Shown: positions 36,935-45,821 of the stretch, one piece after another
Numbering within the stretch: the stretch's first letter is position 1
Layout of the letters: every line of letters starts with the position of its first letter
NCBI RefSeq assembly: GCF_021390575.1
Contig: NZ_JAJEJQ010000002.1
Location: 930,001-994,000, forward strand
Source of the DNA: Paraburkholderia adhaesiva
GTDB lineage: Bacteria > Pseudomonadota > Gammaproteobacteria > Burkholderiales > Burkholderiaceae
Reading direction: 5' to 3'
Length of the DNA stretch: 64,000 nt
The notes under the pieces: model-generated
Told to the model about the DNA's origin: nothing
Seen by the model: only the letters and a program-made list of their open reading frames with translations
The model's database searches: none
Program-made: the position numbers and the translations under genes

Positions 36935-37234
36935 TTAGGCAAGATCTATCTGATGATCTGAATCCATGCGTTTCATCATTTGAACAACACAGACGACGCG
37001 TACGTAACCCGTAAAGTTCCATATAGATTCGTGCGCTAGATCCATTTCCATCGCCCATTTTGAAATCAGTTTTCCCACACTTAACGATTCTTCACGAGCT
37101 AGTTGCTCGATGATTGACCAGTAAATTTCTTCCAGCCTGAGACACGTAGCGATACCGTTGAGGCGAACGGACCGCTGTCTGAGCTTGAGAAGATCCGAAT
37201 TGATATTGCAATACATTGTTCGGAACATTGGCAT
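36935..37234 (-). CDS. Ribbon-helix-helix (RHH_4-type) protein, possible T3SS regulator
   Basis: About 99 residues from the ATG at 37234. The central part is a typical RHH_4 domain: RSVRLNGIATCLRLEEIYWSIIEQLAREESLSVGKLISKW, and then TGYVRVVCVVQMMKR, matching the family pattern of a strand, two helices and a final helix. RHH proteins bind DNA as dimers through the N-terminal strand. It is divergent from the sctC-led T3SS operon with about 130 bases between starts, a good position for a local regulator. Its regulatory role is inferred. Low GC compared with the flanking chromosome. Confidence 0.62.
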   Translation of the reverse strand: MPMFRTMYCNINSDLLKLRQRSVRLNGIATCLRLEEIYWSIIEQLAREESLSVGKLISKWAMEMDLAHESIWNFTGYVRVVCVVQMMKRMDSDHQIDLA

Positions 37235-37368
37235 CCAAAGTAATTTAGATTCCTGTAATGCTCTCCGGCTTGGATTTGTGCCGGTGGTATCTGCGTATGA
37301 CCGTAACAGACAAGTACCGGGATATAGTCTCGTCACATCAAACGCAGAACCCATTTGGGAAAATATAT

Positions 37369-39279
37369 ATGTTCATGACACGGCGAAGCGAGCGTGCGAA
37401 AGTTGAAAAAATATGTGTCAGGCGATATCGAGCTGCCGTTGGCATTCGCCGTGTCGTAGTTGCTGGAATCGTGCTGAACGCTTCGCTGAGCAATGCCGTT
37501 CAGCCTGTGTGGCGTGGAGAAACAATGCATTACTTTGCACGCGATACACCTTTAACTGAGGTTTTGAGAGAAGTGGTGAGTGCTGGTGGGCTTCAAGTGA
37601 AAATCTCGCCTGGAGTGAAGGAGCCTGTCAATGGCGCGTTTAACGAACTGCCAGAACGCGTGTTCGCCAGATTGATCGAAGCCTACGGCCTTGCCTGGTA
37701 CTTCGATGGAAATATCATTCACGTCTCTCGCGCGAGCGACATCCGAAACCGGACTATTTCGTTTGCACCCATGACGCGCTCAGACGTGGCCAGCCTGTTG
37801 GCCAATCTCGGTCTCGACGACAGTCACCTGCCGGTTCGCTATTCGGACACGACGGCTGTCGTAACCGGTCCTTCCGGGTATGTCGATGCGATTGCCGATG
37901 CCGTTGCGCAGGCCCAGGCGCAGACGGTCGTCAGCCCGCCTAACAGCGAGATGGCGATCCGCGTCTTTCCGCTTCGCTACGCGCAGGCACAAGACATCAC
38001 ATACGAGTCCGGAAACAAGCAGCAGATCGTGCCCGGCGTGGCATCGCTCTTGCGCAAACTGATGGCGGATATCCCGGTTTCAGTACCGAGCTCCGCAACG
38101 CCGGTGAAGGTGCGCAGCCAGCGCCGGGAGGATCCCGGCGGGCCGCTGTCGCTGCCGGGCCTGCGCGGCCTGGGTCTGGCCGATACGCCGCCGGTGATCG
38201 ATCCGCCGTTGCCGGAATCGGGCGTAATTAACACCGTTTCTGCGTCAATGCGACGCAATATCGTCGCCGACGCGCGCACGAATTCCGTTGTGATCTATGA
38301 CGTGCCGGCCATGATGCCGAACTACGAGCGCACGATCGCGCTGCTCGACAAACCACAGGATCTCGTCGAAATTACGGCGGCAGTCATTGATGTGTCATCG
38401 GATGCTGCGACGGAACTGGACATACGGTTGAGCGGAAGGGCAGGCGGAGGATGGGGCGCAGCTGCTGCCATTACGGGTGCATTGGCGTCAGCGCAGAACA
38501 CGGCCAACACAGCGATATTGTCGGGTGCCAGTCTCGCGACGATGATCGGCAGTCCGACAACTTTTTTATTTGCAAAAATTCGTGCTCTCGAAGAGAGCGG
38601 CAAAGCGCGCGTTTTGTCGCGGCCACAGGTGCTGACGTTGAACAACACCGAAGCGGTTCTGTCGTCACGAAATTCCATGTATGTGCGGGTGGCAGGTAAT
38701 CAGGATGTTGATCTTTACAACGTCGATACCGGGCTGACGTTAAAGGTGACCCCCACTGTAGAGTCGGTTCCGGGCGACGTTAAGAATATTCTGCTGAGTG
38801 TGCAAATCGAAGATGGAGCATTCGATTCGTCTGCTTCGGTTGATGGCATTCCGAAAGTCAGTCACAACTCCATCGTGACGCAAGCCGTCATCAAGGACGG
38901 AGAAAGTCTTCTTGTCGGCGGCTATGAGTATGAGCGCAACGAAAAGTCCACGTCGGGGGTGCCCGTGCTCGAGGATCTGCCGTTCGTTGGTTATTTGTTC
39001 GGCGATAAGCAGGAGCAGTCACAGCGGCTCGAACGGCTGATCCTGATCACCCCGCGTATCAAGTCGATGACGACCCAGACTGGGCAAACGGGCATCGGCC
39101 TGGAGTCTTTGCCCTCGGGCCTTACGCCGCCGATACCTCAATCCGCCGTTGGTGGTGCGACCGCACGCGCGCCGATGATGCAGCCAGGCGGGTACGCGCC
39201 GGAGTGGACCGATTCGATTCCGCCGCTCCCTCCGGGGTCGTTGCCCGGTTCATCCGCGACGAAGGGGCGAGTCCGATGA
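37369..39279 (+). CDS. sctC: Type III secretion outer-membrane secretin SctC (HrcC/YscC)
   Basis: About 636 residues from the ATG at 37369, which has GGGAAAA upstream; an ATG at 37258 gives a longer form without a better signal peptide. The N-terminal signal is long and basic (VGIRRVVVAGIVLNASLSNA). N0/N1 periplasmic domains follow (RDTPLTEVLREVVSAGG; NRTISFAPMTRSDVASLLANL), then the secretin homology domain with LSRPQVLTLNNTEAVLSS, VSHNSIVTQAVIKDGESLLVGGY and LPFVGYLFG. It forms the outer-membrane ring. First gene of the T3SS operon; it overlaps sctD by ATGA. Confidence 0.93.
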   Translation: MFMTRRSERAKVEKICVRRYRAAVGIRRVVVAGIVLNASLSNAVQPVWRGETMHYFARDTPLTEVLREVVSAGGLQVKISPGVKEPVNGAFNELPERVFARLIEAYGLAWYFDGNIIHVSRASDIRNRTISFAPMTRSDVASLLANLGLDDSHLPVRYSDTTAVVTGPSGYVDAIADAVAQAQAQTVVSPPNSEMAIRVFPLRYAQAQDITYESGNKQQIVPGVASLLRKLMADIPVSVPSSATPVKVRSQRREDPGGPLSLPGLRGLGLADTPPVIDPPLPESGVINTVSASMRRNIVADARTNSVVIYDVPAMMPNYERTIALLDKPQDLVEITAAVIDVSSDAATELDIRLSGRAGGGWGAAAAITGALASAQNTANTAILSGASLATMIGSPTTFLFAKIRALEESGKARVLSRPQVLTLNNTEAVLSSRNSMYVRVAGNQDVDLYNVDTGLTLKVTPTVESVPGDVKNILLSVQIEDGAFDSSASVDGIPKVSHNSIVTQAVIKDGESLLVGGYEYERNEKSTSGVPVLEDLPFVGYLFGDKQEQSQRLERLILITPRIKSMTTQTGQTGIGLESLPSGLTPPIPQSAVGGATARAPMMQPGGYAPEWTDSIPPLPPGSLPGSSATKGRVR

Positions 39280-40376
39280 GTGCCGGCGGAATTATTACCG
39301 TGACCGGCGGCATTCATGCCGGGGCCAGTGTGCTCTTGTCCGACGGCCATGACATGATGATCGGAAACGAAGATGACGCGAATATCGTGCTTGTCGACGA
39401 GAGCATCGTGGCGCACCACGCGACCATTTGCCTGAACGGCAATTTGCTGAAATTGACCGCACATCATGACGGCGTGCGGGTGTTCGGTCACGCATTGGCA
39501 CCGGGCAAGACAACCGTGTTGAGACAGGGTGCGTCGTTCACGGTGGGTGATGCGCAAATACAGTTCAGCGGACGCGACTTGCTGACACCCGATGAGGTGC
39601 GCTCGGCGGAGCTCGCGTGGCTGATGGCGCATGCGCCCGTCGCCTATGTCGCGAAACGTTGGGCGCTGACTTCGCGTGGTGTGAAGCTAACGCTGATGAT
39701 AGCGCTCATATCAGCCGCAGCCGGCGTGATGTGGCAAATGTACGGCCCACACGATGTGGGGAGCGAGGCACCGAAACTCGACGGCGCATTCCGTTTTGTG
39801 ACAGTGCGTGAAGACCCGAAAACGCATGCGTATGTCTACGATGGCTATGTGTCAACCGCTCGAGATCTTTCCTCGCTGGCGGCCATCGTTCGCCGGGACA
39901 CGTGTGCATCGGTGATGCGCGTGGTCGTCGTCGATCAGATGAAGGAGCAAGTCGCGGACTTTCTGACCAGGTATTACCGCGGCGCACAGATCAAGGCAGG
40001 CGCTCCGGGAACGTTCACTATTATTCCCCCCGCTGAAGAAGGGTACCTTCTACCCGAGTCGTGGGATTACGCACGCGTCGCGCGCCTTGCCTACGAATCG
40101 ATCAACGGCCTGCGCGAGCTTGCGTTCGAAGGCCATGCTGAAAACACCAGTCCGGTGCGAGCGCCCATTGGAGCGATTGGCATGAATCTGGCGCGTTCGG
40201 CCCATGGTTCGTGGCTCGTTGATGCGCAGGGTGTGCGTTATTTCGCAGGTGCACAGCTGGCGCTCGGCAAGATCACGGACATATCGGGGTGTACGGTGAC
40301 GATCGTGCGCAACGACGATGGAACGCCCTATGTTCTCTCGGCTCAGACGGGCAAAGACAACAAGAAGTGTAACTGA
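39276..40376 (+). CDS. sctD: T3SS inner-membrane ring protein SctD (YscD/HrpQ-like)
   Basis: 366 residues, starting in the ATGA overlap with sctC. The N-terminal ~95 residues form an FHA-like cytoplasmic domain (LSDGHDMMIGNEDDANIVL; VVLxHHATI-like VAHHATICLNG). A single transmembrane helix follows near residues 130-150 (GVKLTLMIALISAAAGVMW). The periplasmic part has ring-building motifs (VYDGYVSTARDLSSLAAIV, FTIIPPAEEGYLLPESWDYARVARLAYESI). It builds the outer of the two inner-membrane rings. Position right after sctC supports the assignment. Confidence 0.82.
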   Translation: MSAGGIITVTGGIHAGASVLLSDGHDMMIGNEDDANIVLVDESIVAHHATICLNGNLLKLTAHHDGVRVFGHALAPGKTTVLRQGASFTVGDAQIQFSGRDLLTPDEVRSAELAWLMAHAPVAYVAKRWALTSRGVKLTLMIALISAAAGVMWQMYGPHDVGSEAPKLDGAFRFVTVREDPKTHAYVYDGYVSTARDLSSLAAIVRRDTCASVMRVVVVDQMKEQVADFLTRYYRGAQIKAGAPGTFTIIPPAEEGYLLPESWDYARVARLAYESINGLRELAFEGHAENTSPVRAPIGAIGMNLARSAHGSWLVDAQGVRYFAGAQLALGKITDISGCTVTIVRNDDGTPYVLSAQTGKDNKKCN

Positions 40377-40480
40377 GTAGCAAAGCAGGTTTGCCTGCCG
40401 GGTATGGGCGCGTGGCTCGGTGTGCAATAAGTCGATGTGACCTACAACGCGCGTTTTACATTTAATAAGGAGTATTTAAT

Positions 40481-40690
40481 ATGCAAGTCGGTGGCGTTGG
40501 TATGAACTCCCCTTACGCTGGAAACACGGGTGGCACAAGCTCGGCGGCTGACGCGGGCAATGGGCAGACCACTCAGGATCTTCAGGATCAAAAGGCTCAA
40601 AACGCATTTCAGGAACAAATCACGAAAGAAAGCAACATGGAGTCGAAGCGCAACCAGACCCGCATGGGCGTGATCGCGAACCTGAAGTAA
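40481..40690 (+). CDS. Small T3SS protein, candidate needle/pilus subunit (SctF)
   Basis: 69 residues behind a strong AAGGAG ribosome-binding site. The N-terminus is Gly/Ser/Ala/Thr-rich and the C-terminus is helical and polar (QNAFQEQITKESNMESKRNQTRMGVIANLK). There is no Cys and no signal peptide. Size, composition, the strong start site and the place between sctD and sctI are what a needle or Hrp-pilin gene would show. No clear alignment to YscF, HrpA or HrpY was recognised, so the name is withheld. Confidence 0.45.
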   Translation: MQVGGVGMNSPYAGNTGGTSSAADAGNGQTTQDLQDQKAQNAFQEQITKESNMESKRNQTRMGVIANLK

Positions 40691-40755
40691 TTGCCTGATA
40701 GAGGCGCCGCGCTGGCGGCGCCTCAAATGTCAACGACCTTTGAAGAGATAAATAC

Positions 40756-41088
40756 ATGCTACTGCAACCCGTGGTGATGAACGCATTTACCCAGAATTCG
40801 ACTCCGGATTCGACGCAGATTCAGTCGTCTACTAATACGCCGGGAGATACCGGAAATTCTCCATTTATCCAGATTCTGGAACGTGCGGAAGAAATCGCCA
40901 TGGTGCAGGACAAGCGTGTTGCTGACGATCTCAACATGCAAGCGAAAAGCCAGTCATCGACGGCGAAACTACTCAATCTCCTGCAACTTCAGTACGACAT
41001 TGACGACATGCAATTCAGTGCCACGATGGCGAAAAACATCGCCAATCAATTTAGTCAGGCGTTGACCACGATTACGCAGAGAACCTGA
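40756..41088 (+). CDS. sctI: T3SS inner-rod protein SctI (HrpB2/YscI-like)
   Basis: 110 residues. The C-terminal half has the inner-rod pattern: helix KSQSSTAKLLNLLQLQYDIDDMQFSATMAKNIANQFSQALTTI, read here as two overlapping segments, equivalent to the LLxLQxxxxxxxxxxxLxxKxxxxxxxxxxTL end of SctI. The N-terminal half is unstructured and polar. It directly precedes sctJ with an overlapping start (ATG at 41088). SctI links the export gate to the needle base. Confidence 0.72.
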   Translation: MLLQPVVMNAFTQNSTPDSTQIQSSTNTPGDTGNSPFIQILERAEEIAMVQDKRVADDLNMQAKSQSSTAKLLNLLQLQYDIDDMQFSATMAKNIANQFSQALTTITQRT

Positions 41089-41903
41089 TGCGCCGCGCAC
41101 TGATTCTCCTGCCGCTGCTATTCCTCGTCGGCTGCAAATCGTCACTGTTCGAAAGCCTGGACGAGGAACAGGCAAACCAGATCATTGCCGTGCTGAGTGA
41201 GCACGGTATTGATGGTGTCAAGGAACGCAACGCCGACAAGACATGGAGCATCTCCGTAGATAGCAAGAACGTCACCACCGCAACCGAGATCACGCGCGAA
41301 TATGCGTTGCCTCACGGTGGCCATGCGAATCTGGGCGAGTTGTTCAGCCGCCAGGGGTTGATTTCGAATCCTGGGGAAGACCAGGTTCGCTATGTGTATG
41401 GGCTGACGCAGGAGCTATCGGAGACGCTTGAAAAAATCGACGGGGTACTCATTGCGCGCGTACACGTCGTGCAACCTGAGCGAGATCCGCTTATGCAGCA
41501 GGTCACGGCGCCATCGGCGTCGGTAATGATTCGCTACCGCAGTGACTACAACCTCGACTACATGAGGGACAAGATTCGCGGTCTGGTGGCAGGCAGCGTG
41601 GAAGGGCTGACCCCCGACCACGTTTATCTGACGCTGGTCCCGGTCACGCCTGTTGTCGAATCTGGCGATGCGAACAGCAATAAAAGTGCTTGTATCGCCG
41701 TGCCCGATGGCAATTCACGCCACGCCGGTATGTTGGCTCTGATCGTTCTGGCCGTGACGGCCATGATCATTTCCGCGTGGGTGTGGGGAAAAGGCATTCG
41801 CTCGTTCGCACCCACATTCTTTCGGCGAAGAAAGCTCAGGAAGACGGCGGAACAGCCTACCGAAAAGCGGCCAGAAAGCTCTGCTGGAAAAGACGCGTCA
41901 TGA
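41088..41903 (+). CDS. sctJ: T3SS inner-membrane ring lipoprotein SctJ (HrcJ/YscJ)
   Basis: 271 residues. The signal peptide ends in the lipobox FLVGC. The conserved YscJ core follows: LFESLDEEQANQIIAVLSEHGI, QGLISNPGEDQVRYVYGLTQELSETLEKIDGVLIARVHVVQPE, and DYMRDKIRGLVAGSVEGLTPDHVYLTLVPV. A C-terminal transmembrane helix (ALIVLAVTAMIISAWVWG) and a basic cytoplasmic tail complete the family architecture. Length is typical. Confidence 0.94.
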   Translation: MRRALILLPLLFLVGCKSSLFESLDEEQANQIIAVLSEHGIDGVKERNADKTWSISVDSKNVTTATEITREYALPHGGHANLGELFSRQGLISNPGEDQVRYVYGLTQELSETLEKIDGVLIARVHVVQPERDPLMQQVTAPSASVMIRYRSDYNLDYMRDKIRGLVAGSVEGLTPDHVYLTLVPVTPVVESGDANSNKSACIAVPDGNSRHAGMLALIVLAVTAMIISAWVWGKGIRSFAPTFFRRRKLRKTAEQPTEKRPESSAGKDAS

Positions 41904-42475
41904 CCCGCGTGGCCATACTCGCCTTGTCGAAATGGGCGCACTTTAGTTGGCTGCCGCGTGGGGAACGCGCGCTTACGGAGCGGGCACAGGTTGACGCGAA
42001 CGCCGATCTGCTCGCGCGCTTTCCGAGACTGGCTGCGATGCAAACGACGCCGGCAATGCCGTCGTTTGCCACAATGCCGCGTCCGGCATGCGCGAAAGTC
42101 TTGCGTGTGACTGCGGCGCTCGCTCACGCGCGGTCACTGCGCCGGGTCATCAGCGCAAGCGCGCAGCAAATATTTTCCGCCCGAATTGCGTCGAACTTGC
42201 TGCACGCGATTCAGCGCGACGTGCGCGGAGAGCAGGAGGATACCGATCAGAACGTGACGCTAAATGTCCTGGATCGTGTGTCAATGACGGCGGCTGGCTT
42301 GAGGGTTGCACTGCGAACGATTGACGACCCGGCGCTGCGCATATTGATGGAATTGCGTCTGCCGCGCCCGGTCGCGCAGTGCATGGGGAACATTGGCGTG
42401 TGCGACATGCGTGTAGAAACCGCCCACGATTTGCTCGATGCTGCGTATGCGCTTGCGGGAGGTGAGGCATGTTGA
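41900..42475 (+). CDS. sctK: T3SS sorting-platform protein SctK (HrpB4/HrpD-like)
   Basis: 191 residues from the ATG in the ATGA overlap with sctJ. It is poorly conserved in sequence, as SctK proteins are, but shows the usual positions: an Ala/Arg-rich helical body and LRILMELRLPRPVAQCM near the C-terminus. It lies between sctJ and sctL, where SctK is found in Hrp and other T3SS operons. The assignment therefore rests mainly on gene order. Confidence 0.62.
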   Translation: MTRVAILALSKWAHFSWLPRGERALTERAQVDANADLLARFPRLAAMQTTPAMPSFATMPRPACAKVLRVTAALAHARSLRRVISASAQQIFSARIASNLLHAIQRDVRGEQEDTDQNVTLNVLDRVSMTAAGLRVALRTIDDPALRILMELRLPRPVAQCMGNIGVCDMRVETAHDLLDAAYALAGGEAC

Positions 42476-43200
42476 TCTGCCGAAGGGGTGAGTGGCGAGT
42501 GGAGTCGGATGGTTTTGTGTCGTCCACGGAGTTATACGGGCTTGAAGGCTTGCGGGAAATGGAAGCGTTCCGCGCACGGGATGCCGAATGCGAGGTCGCA
42601 CGCCTCGCGGAGCGCGTGCGTGCGCTAAAGCGACGCGCGTGGCGCCGAGGATATGAGGCTGGCCGTCGCGCCGCACTGCAGAAGTTAGTCGTGCCATCAG
42701 CCGCCGTATCGTTTGCGTCGCATTGTCTGGAAGAACGGCTTGCCGACATGGTGCTGAAGACGGTCGCCGGGATACTCGGGGAACTGCCTTCCGATGTGGT
42801 GTTGCCGAGCCAGTTGCGGCGATGCCTTGATGCGTCATGTGCGCAACAGGTGCTGTCGGTGCGCGTGTCGGCCGACGATTACGACGAGACGCAACGCGGT
42901 ATACGCGTGCTTGAACAGGAATTAAACGCCCACGCTTTCACGGTAATGGCCGATGCGGACTTGCCGTCAAACTCGCTTGTCGTCGAAACCGAGCGCGGCG
43001 TGATCGACGGTAGCCTGACGCCGCAACTACAAGCGCTGGAACTTGGCATGAGAGATGCGATCAAGATGCTGCTCGATGAGTACCGCTACATGGATGACGA
43101 ACCGGCGAGAAAGTTTGACGCGGTCGAGAGCGGTTTGCGCGATGTGATCGCCATGCTCGCGGAGCCGACAAATAGGCAGGATGGCGGGGTGAAAAAATGA
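42469..43200 (+). CDS. sctL: T3SS stator protein SctL (HrpE/YscL)
   Basis: 243 residues overlapping sctK by seven bases. A coiled, charged N-terminal part (REMEAFRARDAECEVARLAERVRALKRRAWRRGYEAG) leads into the FliH/YscL-like C-terminal domain (LEERLADMVLKTVAGILGELP; VLSVRVSADDYDETQRGI; VMADADLPSNSLVVETERGVIDGSLTPQLQALE). SctL links the ATPase SctN to the sorting platform. It overlaps sctQ by ATGA. Confidence 0.82.
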   Translation: MLICRRGEWRVESDGFVSSTELYGLEGLREMEAFRARDAECEVARLAERVRALKRRAWRRGYEAGRRAALQKLVVPSAAVSFASHCLEERLADMVLKTVAGILGELPSDVVLPSQLRRCLDASCAQQVLSVRVSADDYDETQRGIRVLEQELNAHAFTVMADADLPSNSLVVETERGVIDGSLTPQLQALELGMRDAIKMLLDEYRYMDDEPARKFDAVESGLRDVIAMLAEPTNRQDGGVKK

Positions 43201-44180
43201 GTCCGTGGCGAGACATAAGGCGGATTTCGCTTGAGCACGCGCGGCGGCAAAACATTGCCGTGCTGCACTTTGGCGCGTCCTATCCGGTCAGCGTCGGCAA
43301 GCAGATGTTCACGCTGCAATTCGAGCCGTGTCGTGCGAGCTATCCACTGCGGCTTCATGGACAAGCGGGGGGAGCGACGCTGACTCTCGACTGCGACGCA
43401 CAGGCGCTTTTTCCCGAGCTGGCACGGCAATCACTGACTCAGGCCGGAGCCAGTGCTCATCTGTTGATCACGCAAGCCTTCGAGGACTGGCTCGACGCAC
43501 TCGAAGGCGTGTTCGGATTCACGCTCGACGTGAGCGGCACTTCGTTCGATGTGGCGTCACAGCCCGGGGCATACGGTCTCGTCCTCACGCACGAGAGGAG
43601 CCATCGAGCAGCGCACTTCGCGCTGGACAGCGAAGCCATCGATCAATGGCTGGAACGCCAGCCTGCTCCCGTGGATGACATGGCCCGTCTATCGCACCGG
43701 CTGCGAGTGCCCGTGCCAGTGTGCAAGGCAGGCCCTGCGCTGACGTTGCCGCGTCTGCGCGCAATCAGGCGCGGTGATGCGCTGCTGCTCAACCGCGCGT
43801 CGTTGTATTTGCGCATGCCGCTCAGCCATGGGGCGCGCCGTATTTTGCTCAAACCTTCAGGGGAATACATGTTGATAGACGTTCCGATGATCGACGAAAA
43901 CACCGAATCTGCCGAGATGACTAGCGAGCTGGTTCCCGCCAACGCCCTCACGTTCCCGTTTGATGCGGTGATTGGCACATTGTCGCTGACGTTCGATGAG
44001 CTGACTCGTCTGCGCACAGGTTCGATCGTGTCGTTGCAGTTGCCGGTGCACAGAAATTCGGTCTTGCTGCTATGCCAGGGCGTTCCGTTCGCCCGCGGCG
44101 AGCTGATCGACATCGATGACGCGCTGGGCGTACGCATTGTCGATCTGACGCACATGGCGGAGACACGAAGCTCATCATGA
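43197..44180 (+). CDS. sctQ: T3SS C-ring/sorting-platform protein SctQ (HrcQ/YscQ)
   Basis: 327 residues as a single chain, unlike the split HrcQA/HrcQB of Pseudomonas. Two SpoA-type regions are visible: a middle one around LRAIRRGDALLLNRASLYLRM and the C-terminal LSLTFDELTRLRTGSIVSLQLPVHRNSVLLLCQGVPFARGELIDIDDALGVRI, which is the usual surface-presentation domain. It forms the cytoplasmic pods. ATGA overlap with sctR. Confidence 0.86.
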   Translation: MSPWRDIRRISLEHARRQNIAVLHFGASYPVSVGKQMFTLQFEPCRASYPLRLHGQAGGATLTLDCDAQALFPELARQSLTQAGASAHLLITQAFEDWLDALEGVFGFTLDVSGTSFDVASQPGAYGLVLTHERSHRAAHFALDSEAIDQWLERQPAPVDDMARLSHRLRVPVPVCKAGPALTLPRLRAIRRGDALLLNRASLYLRMPLSHGARRILLKPSGEYMLIDVPMIDENTESAEMTSELVPANALTFPFDAVIGTLSLTFDELTRLRTGSIVSLQLPVHRNSVLLLCQGVPFARGELIDIDDALGVRIVDLTHMAETRSSS

Positions 44181-44824
44181 GAGATCAAGCCGTCAATCTT
44201 CAGCTCATCGTCCTGTTTTTCTTCCTTGGGCTGCTGCCGCTGATCGTCACGATGACCACATCGTTCACCAAGATCAGCATCGTGTTGACATTGCTGCGTT
44301 CAGCGGTCGGCGTGCAGCAGGCGCCGGGCAACATGGCGCTCTCGGCGCTGGCGCTCGCGGCGACGCTGGTTGTGATGGCGCCGACAATGGAGAAGATCGG
44401 CGCCGATCCGGCGCTCAACGAGAGCATCGAGCGCGGTGCGCTACCCCCAGTCGCGGACCTCTATCGGGCAGTAAGGGGACCGCTCGGCGATTTCATGCTC
44501 CAGCATTCACGACCCGCCGAGCGGGCGTTTATGGTGTCGGCCGTAAAGCGCCTGAATCCCGAACACGATGTACAGGAAACCGATTTTTCGGTTTTGATTC
44601 CGGCGTTTATGATCAGCGAGATTTCGAGCGGATTCGAAGCCGGCTTTCTGCTTTACATGGCGTTTCTGGTCATCGACCTCGCCGTGGCCAATATCTTGAT
44701 GGCAATGGGCATGGTGATGCTGTCACCCACGACGGTATCGACACCGTTGAAGCTCTTCGTGCTCGTGTCCGTGTCAGGTATTTCAAAACTGATGCACGGT
44801 CTCATAGTCAGCTACGCACGATGA
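44177..44824 (+). CDS. sctR: T3SS export gate protein SctR (HrcR/YscR)
   Basis: 215 residues. It has the FliP/YscR signatures LPLIVTMTTSFTKISIVLTLLRSAVGVQQAPGN near the N-terminus and FSVLIPAFMISEISSGFEAGFLLYMAFLVIDLAVANILMAMGM near the C-terminus, with SPTTVSTPLKLFVLV. It contributes the fivefold core of the export gate. Length is typical. Confidence 0.96.
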   Translation: MRDQAVNLQLIVLFFFLGLLPLIVTMTTSFTKISIVLTLLRSAVGVQQAPGNMALSALALAATLVVMAPTMEKIGADPALNESIERGALPPVADLYRAVRGPLGDFMLQHSRPAERAFMVSAVKRLNPEHDVQETDFSVLIPAFMISEISSGFEAGFLLYMAFLVIDLAVANILMAMGMVMLSPTTVSTPLKLFVLVSVSGISKLMHGLIVSYAR

Positions 44825-45096
44825 ACTGGAGCCCGTCACTTAACTCACTGGCGAGCGATGCTTTGTTGCTCGTGTTCTGGCTTTCGTTGCCCACGCTCGT
44901 GGTTGCCACGGTGGTCGGTTTGCTGATTGGTCTTGTGCAATCCATCACGCAAATTCAGGATCAAGCTCTGCCGTATAGCGTAAAGATCATCGCTGTCGCG
45001 TTTGCGTTGATGATCGCCGTGCCGTGGGGCAGGAACGAGGTGTCCCATTTTCTCGATCAGGCGTTTTCATACATCGCAACGGGGCGCGTGAAATGA
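44821..45096 (+). CDS. sctS: T3SS export gate protein SctS (HrcS/YscS)
   Basis: 91 residues, two hydrophobic hairpin helices with the conserved LPTLVVATVVGLLIGLVQSITQIQDQALPY motif and KIIAVAFALMIAVPWG. The start is in the ATGA overlap with sctR. Typical FliQ/YscS length. Confidence 0.94.
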   Translation: MNWSPSLNSLASDALLLVFWLSLPTLVVATVVGLLIGLVQSITQIQDQALPYSVKIIAVAFALMIAVPWGRNEVSHFLDQAFSYIATGRVK

Positions 45097-45821
45097 TGGC
45101 CGACTACATCGGATATATCGAGGGATTGGCGTTCTGTAGCATCCGGCCGATGGTTGCACTTTCGCTGATTCCCTTTGCGGGCAATGATTCGCTCGGCATA
45201 GCTTTGCGGCTGCCGTTGACGTTGATGTTCGCCGTGTTGCCGAATCAGGTAGGCTGGCCGGACAATCCGGCTATTGCAGTCGGCGTTGAAGTGTTGATCG
45301 GCCTGACGCTTGGCTTCTTGCTGAGCGTGACATTCCACGCGGCGGCCGCTGCCGGTGCTTTGATCGACCAGCAGGGCGGTTACACGGTCGGCGCGTCCTA
45401 CGATCCGAATTTTCGCACCGAAGCAGCGCATTTCGAGAGGCTCTTCGTCTGGCTCGCCACGTTGACGTTTTTTACCGGAACGGGCCTGAAGGCCGTCTAC
45501 GGCTTCTTCGCCGATGCATGGGCGCTCTGGCCGCCCGGTGCGCCACGTCCCGATTACATGCGAGTGATGCAGGAACTGGCCGAGACCAGACTGGCGCTGT
45601 CGATCGTGGAGGGTATAAAACTGGCGATGCCGCTCATCGGCCTGCTGTTCCTCGTCGATATTTCGCTTGGGTTGATGTCCCGCTACGCGAAGCGGATCAA
45701 TCCGTTCATGACCGCGCCTGCCGTCAAGGCGATCGTCTTGTCGTTCACGGTTATTTTCTGCGTGCCGATTCTGCTGGAACGACTCCACGCTATTTTTATT
45801 GCTGGCGCGATATTGAGATGA
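45093..45821 (+). CDS. sctT: T3SS export gate protein SctT (HrcT/YscT)
   Basis: 242 residues from the ATG in the overlap with sctS. FliR/YscT features include a multi-helix N-terminal half, GVEVLIGLTLGFLLSVTFHAAAAAGALIDQQGG, and the C-terminal LAMPLIGLLFLVDISLGLMSRYAKRINPF motif. It is slightly shorter than many family members but complete. ATGA overlap with sctU. Confidence 0.93.
   Translation: MMADYIGYIEGLAFCSIRPMVALSLIPFAGNDSLGIALRLPLTLMFAVLPNQVGWPDNPAIAVGVEVLIGLTLGFLLSVTFHAAAAAGALIDQQGGYTVGASYDPNFRTEAAHFERLFVWLATLTFFTGTGLKAVYGFFADAWALWPPGAPRPDYMRVMQELAETRLALSIVEGIKLAMPLIGLLFLVDISLGLMSRYAKRINPFMTAPAVKAIVLSFTVIFCVPILLERLHAIFIAGAILR

Noticed and set aside
36600..37368. HrpL-type (GGAACC-N16-CCAC) or TTCG-N16-TTCG boxes before T3SS genes
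   Set aside because: GGAAC and TTCG occur, but no correctly spaced pair was found near the sctC, harpin-like or DUF1521 starts.
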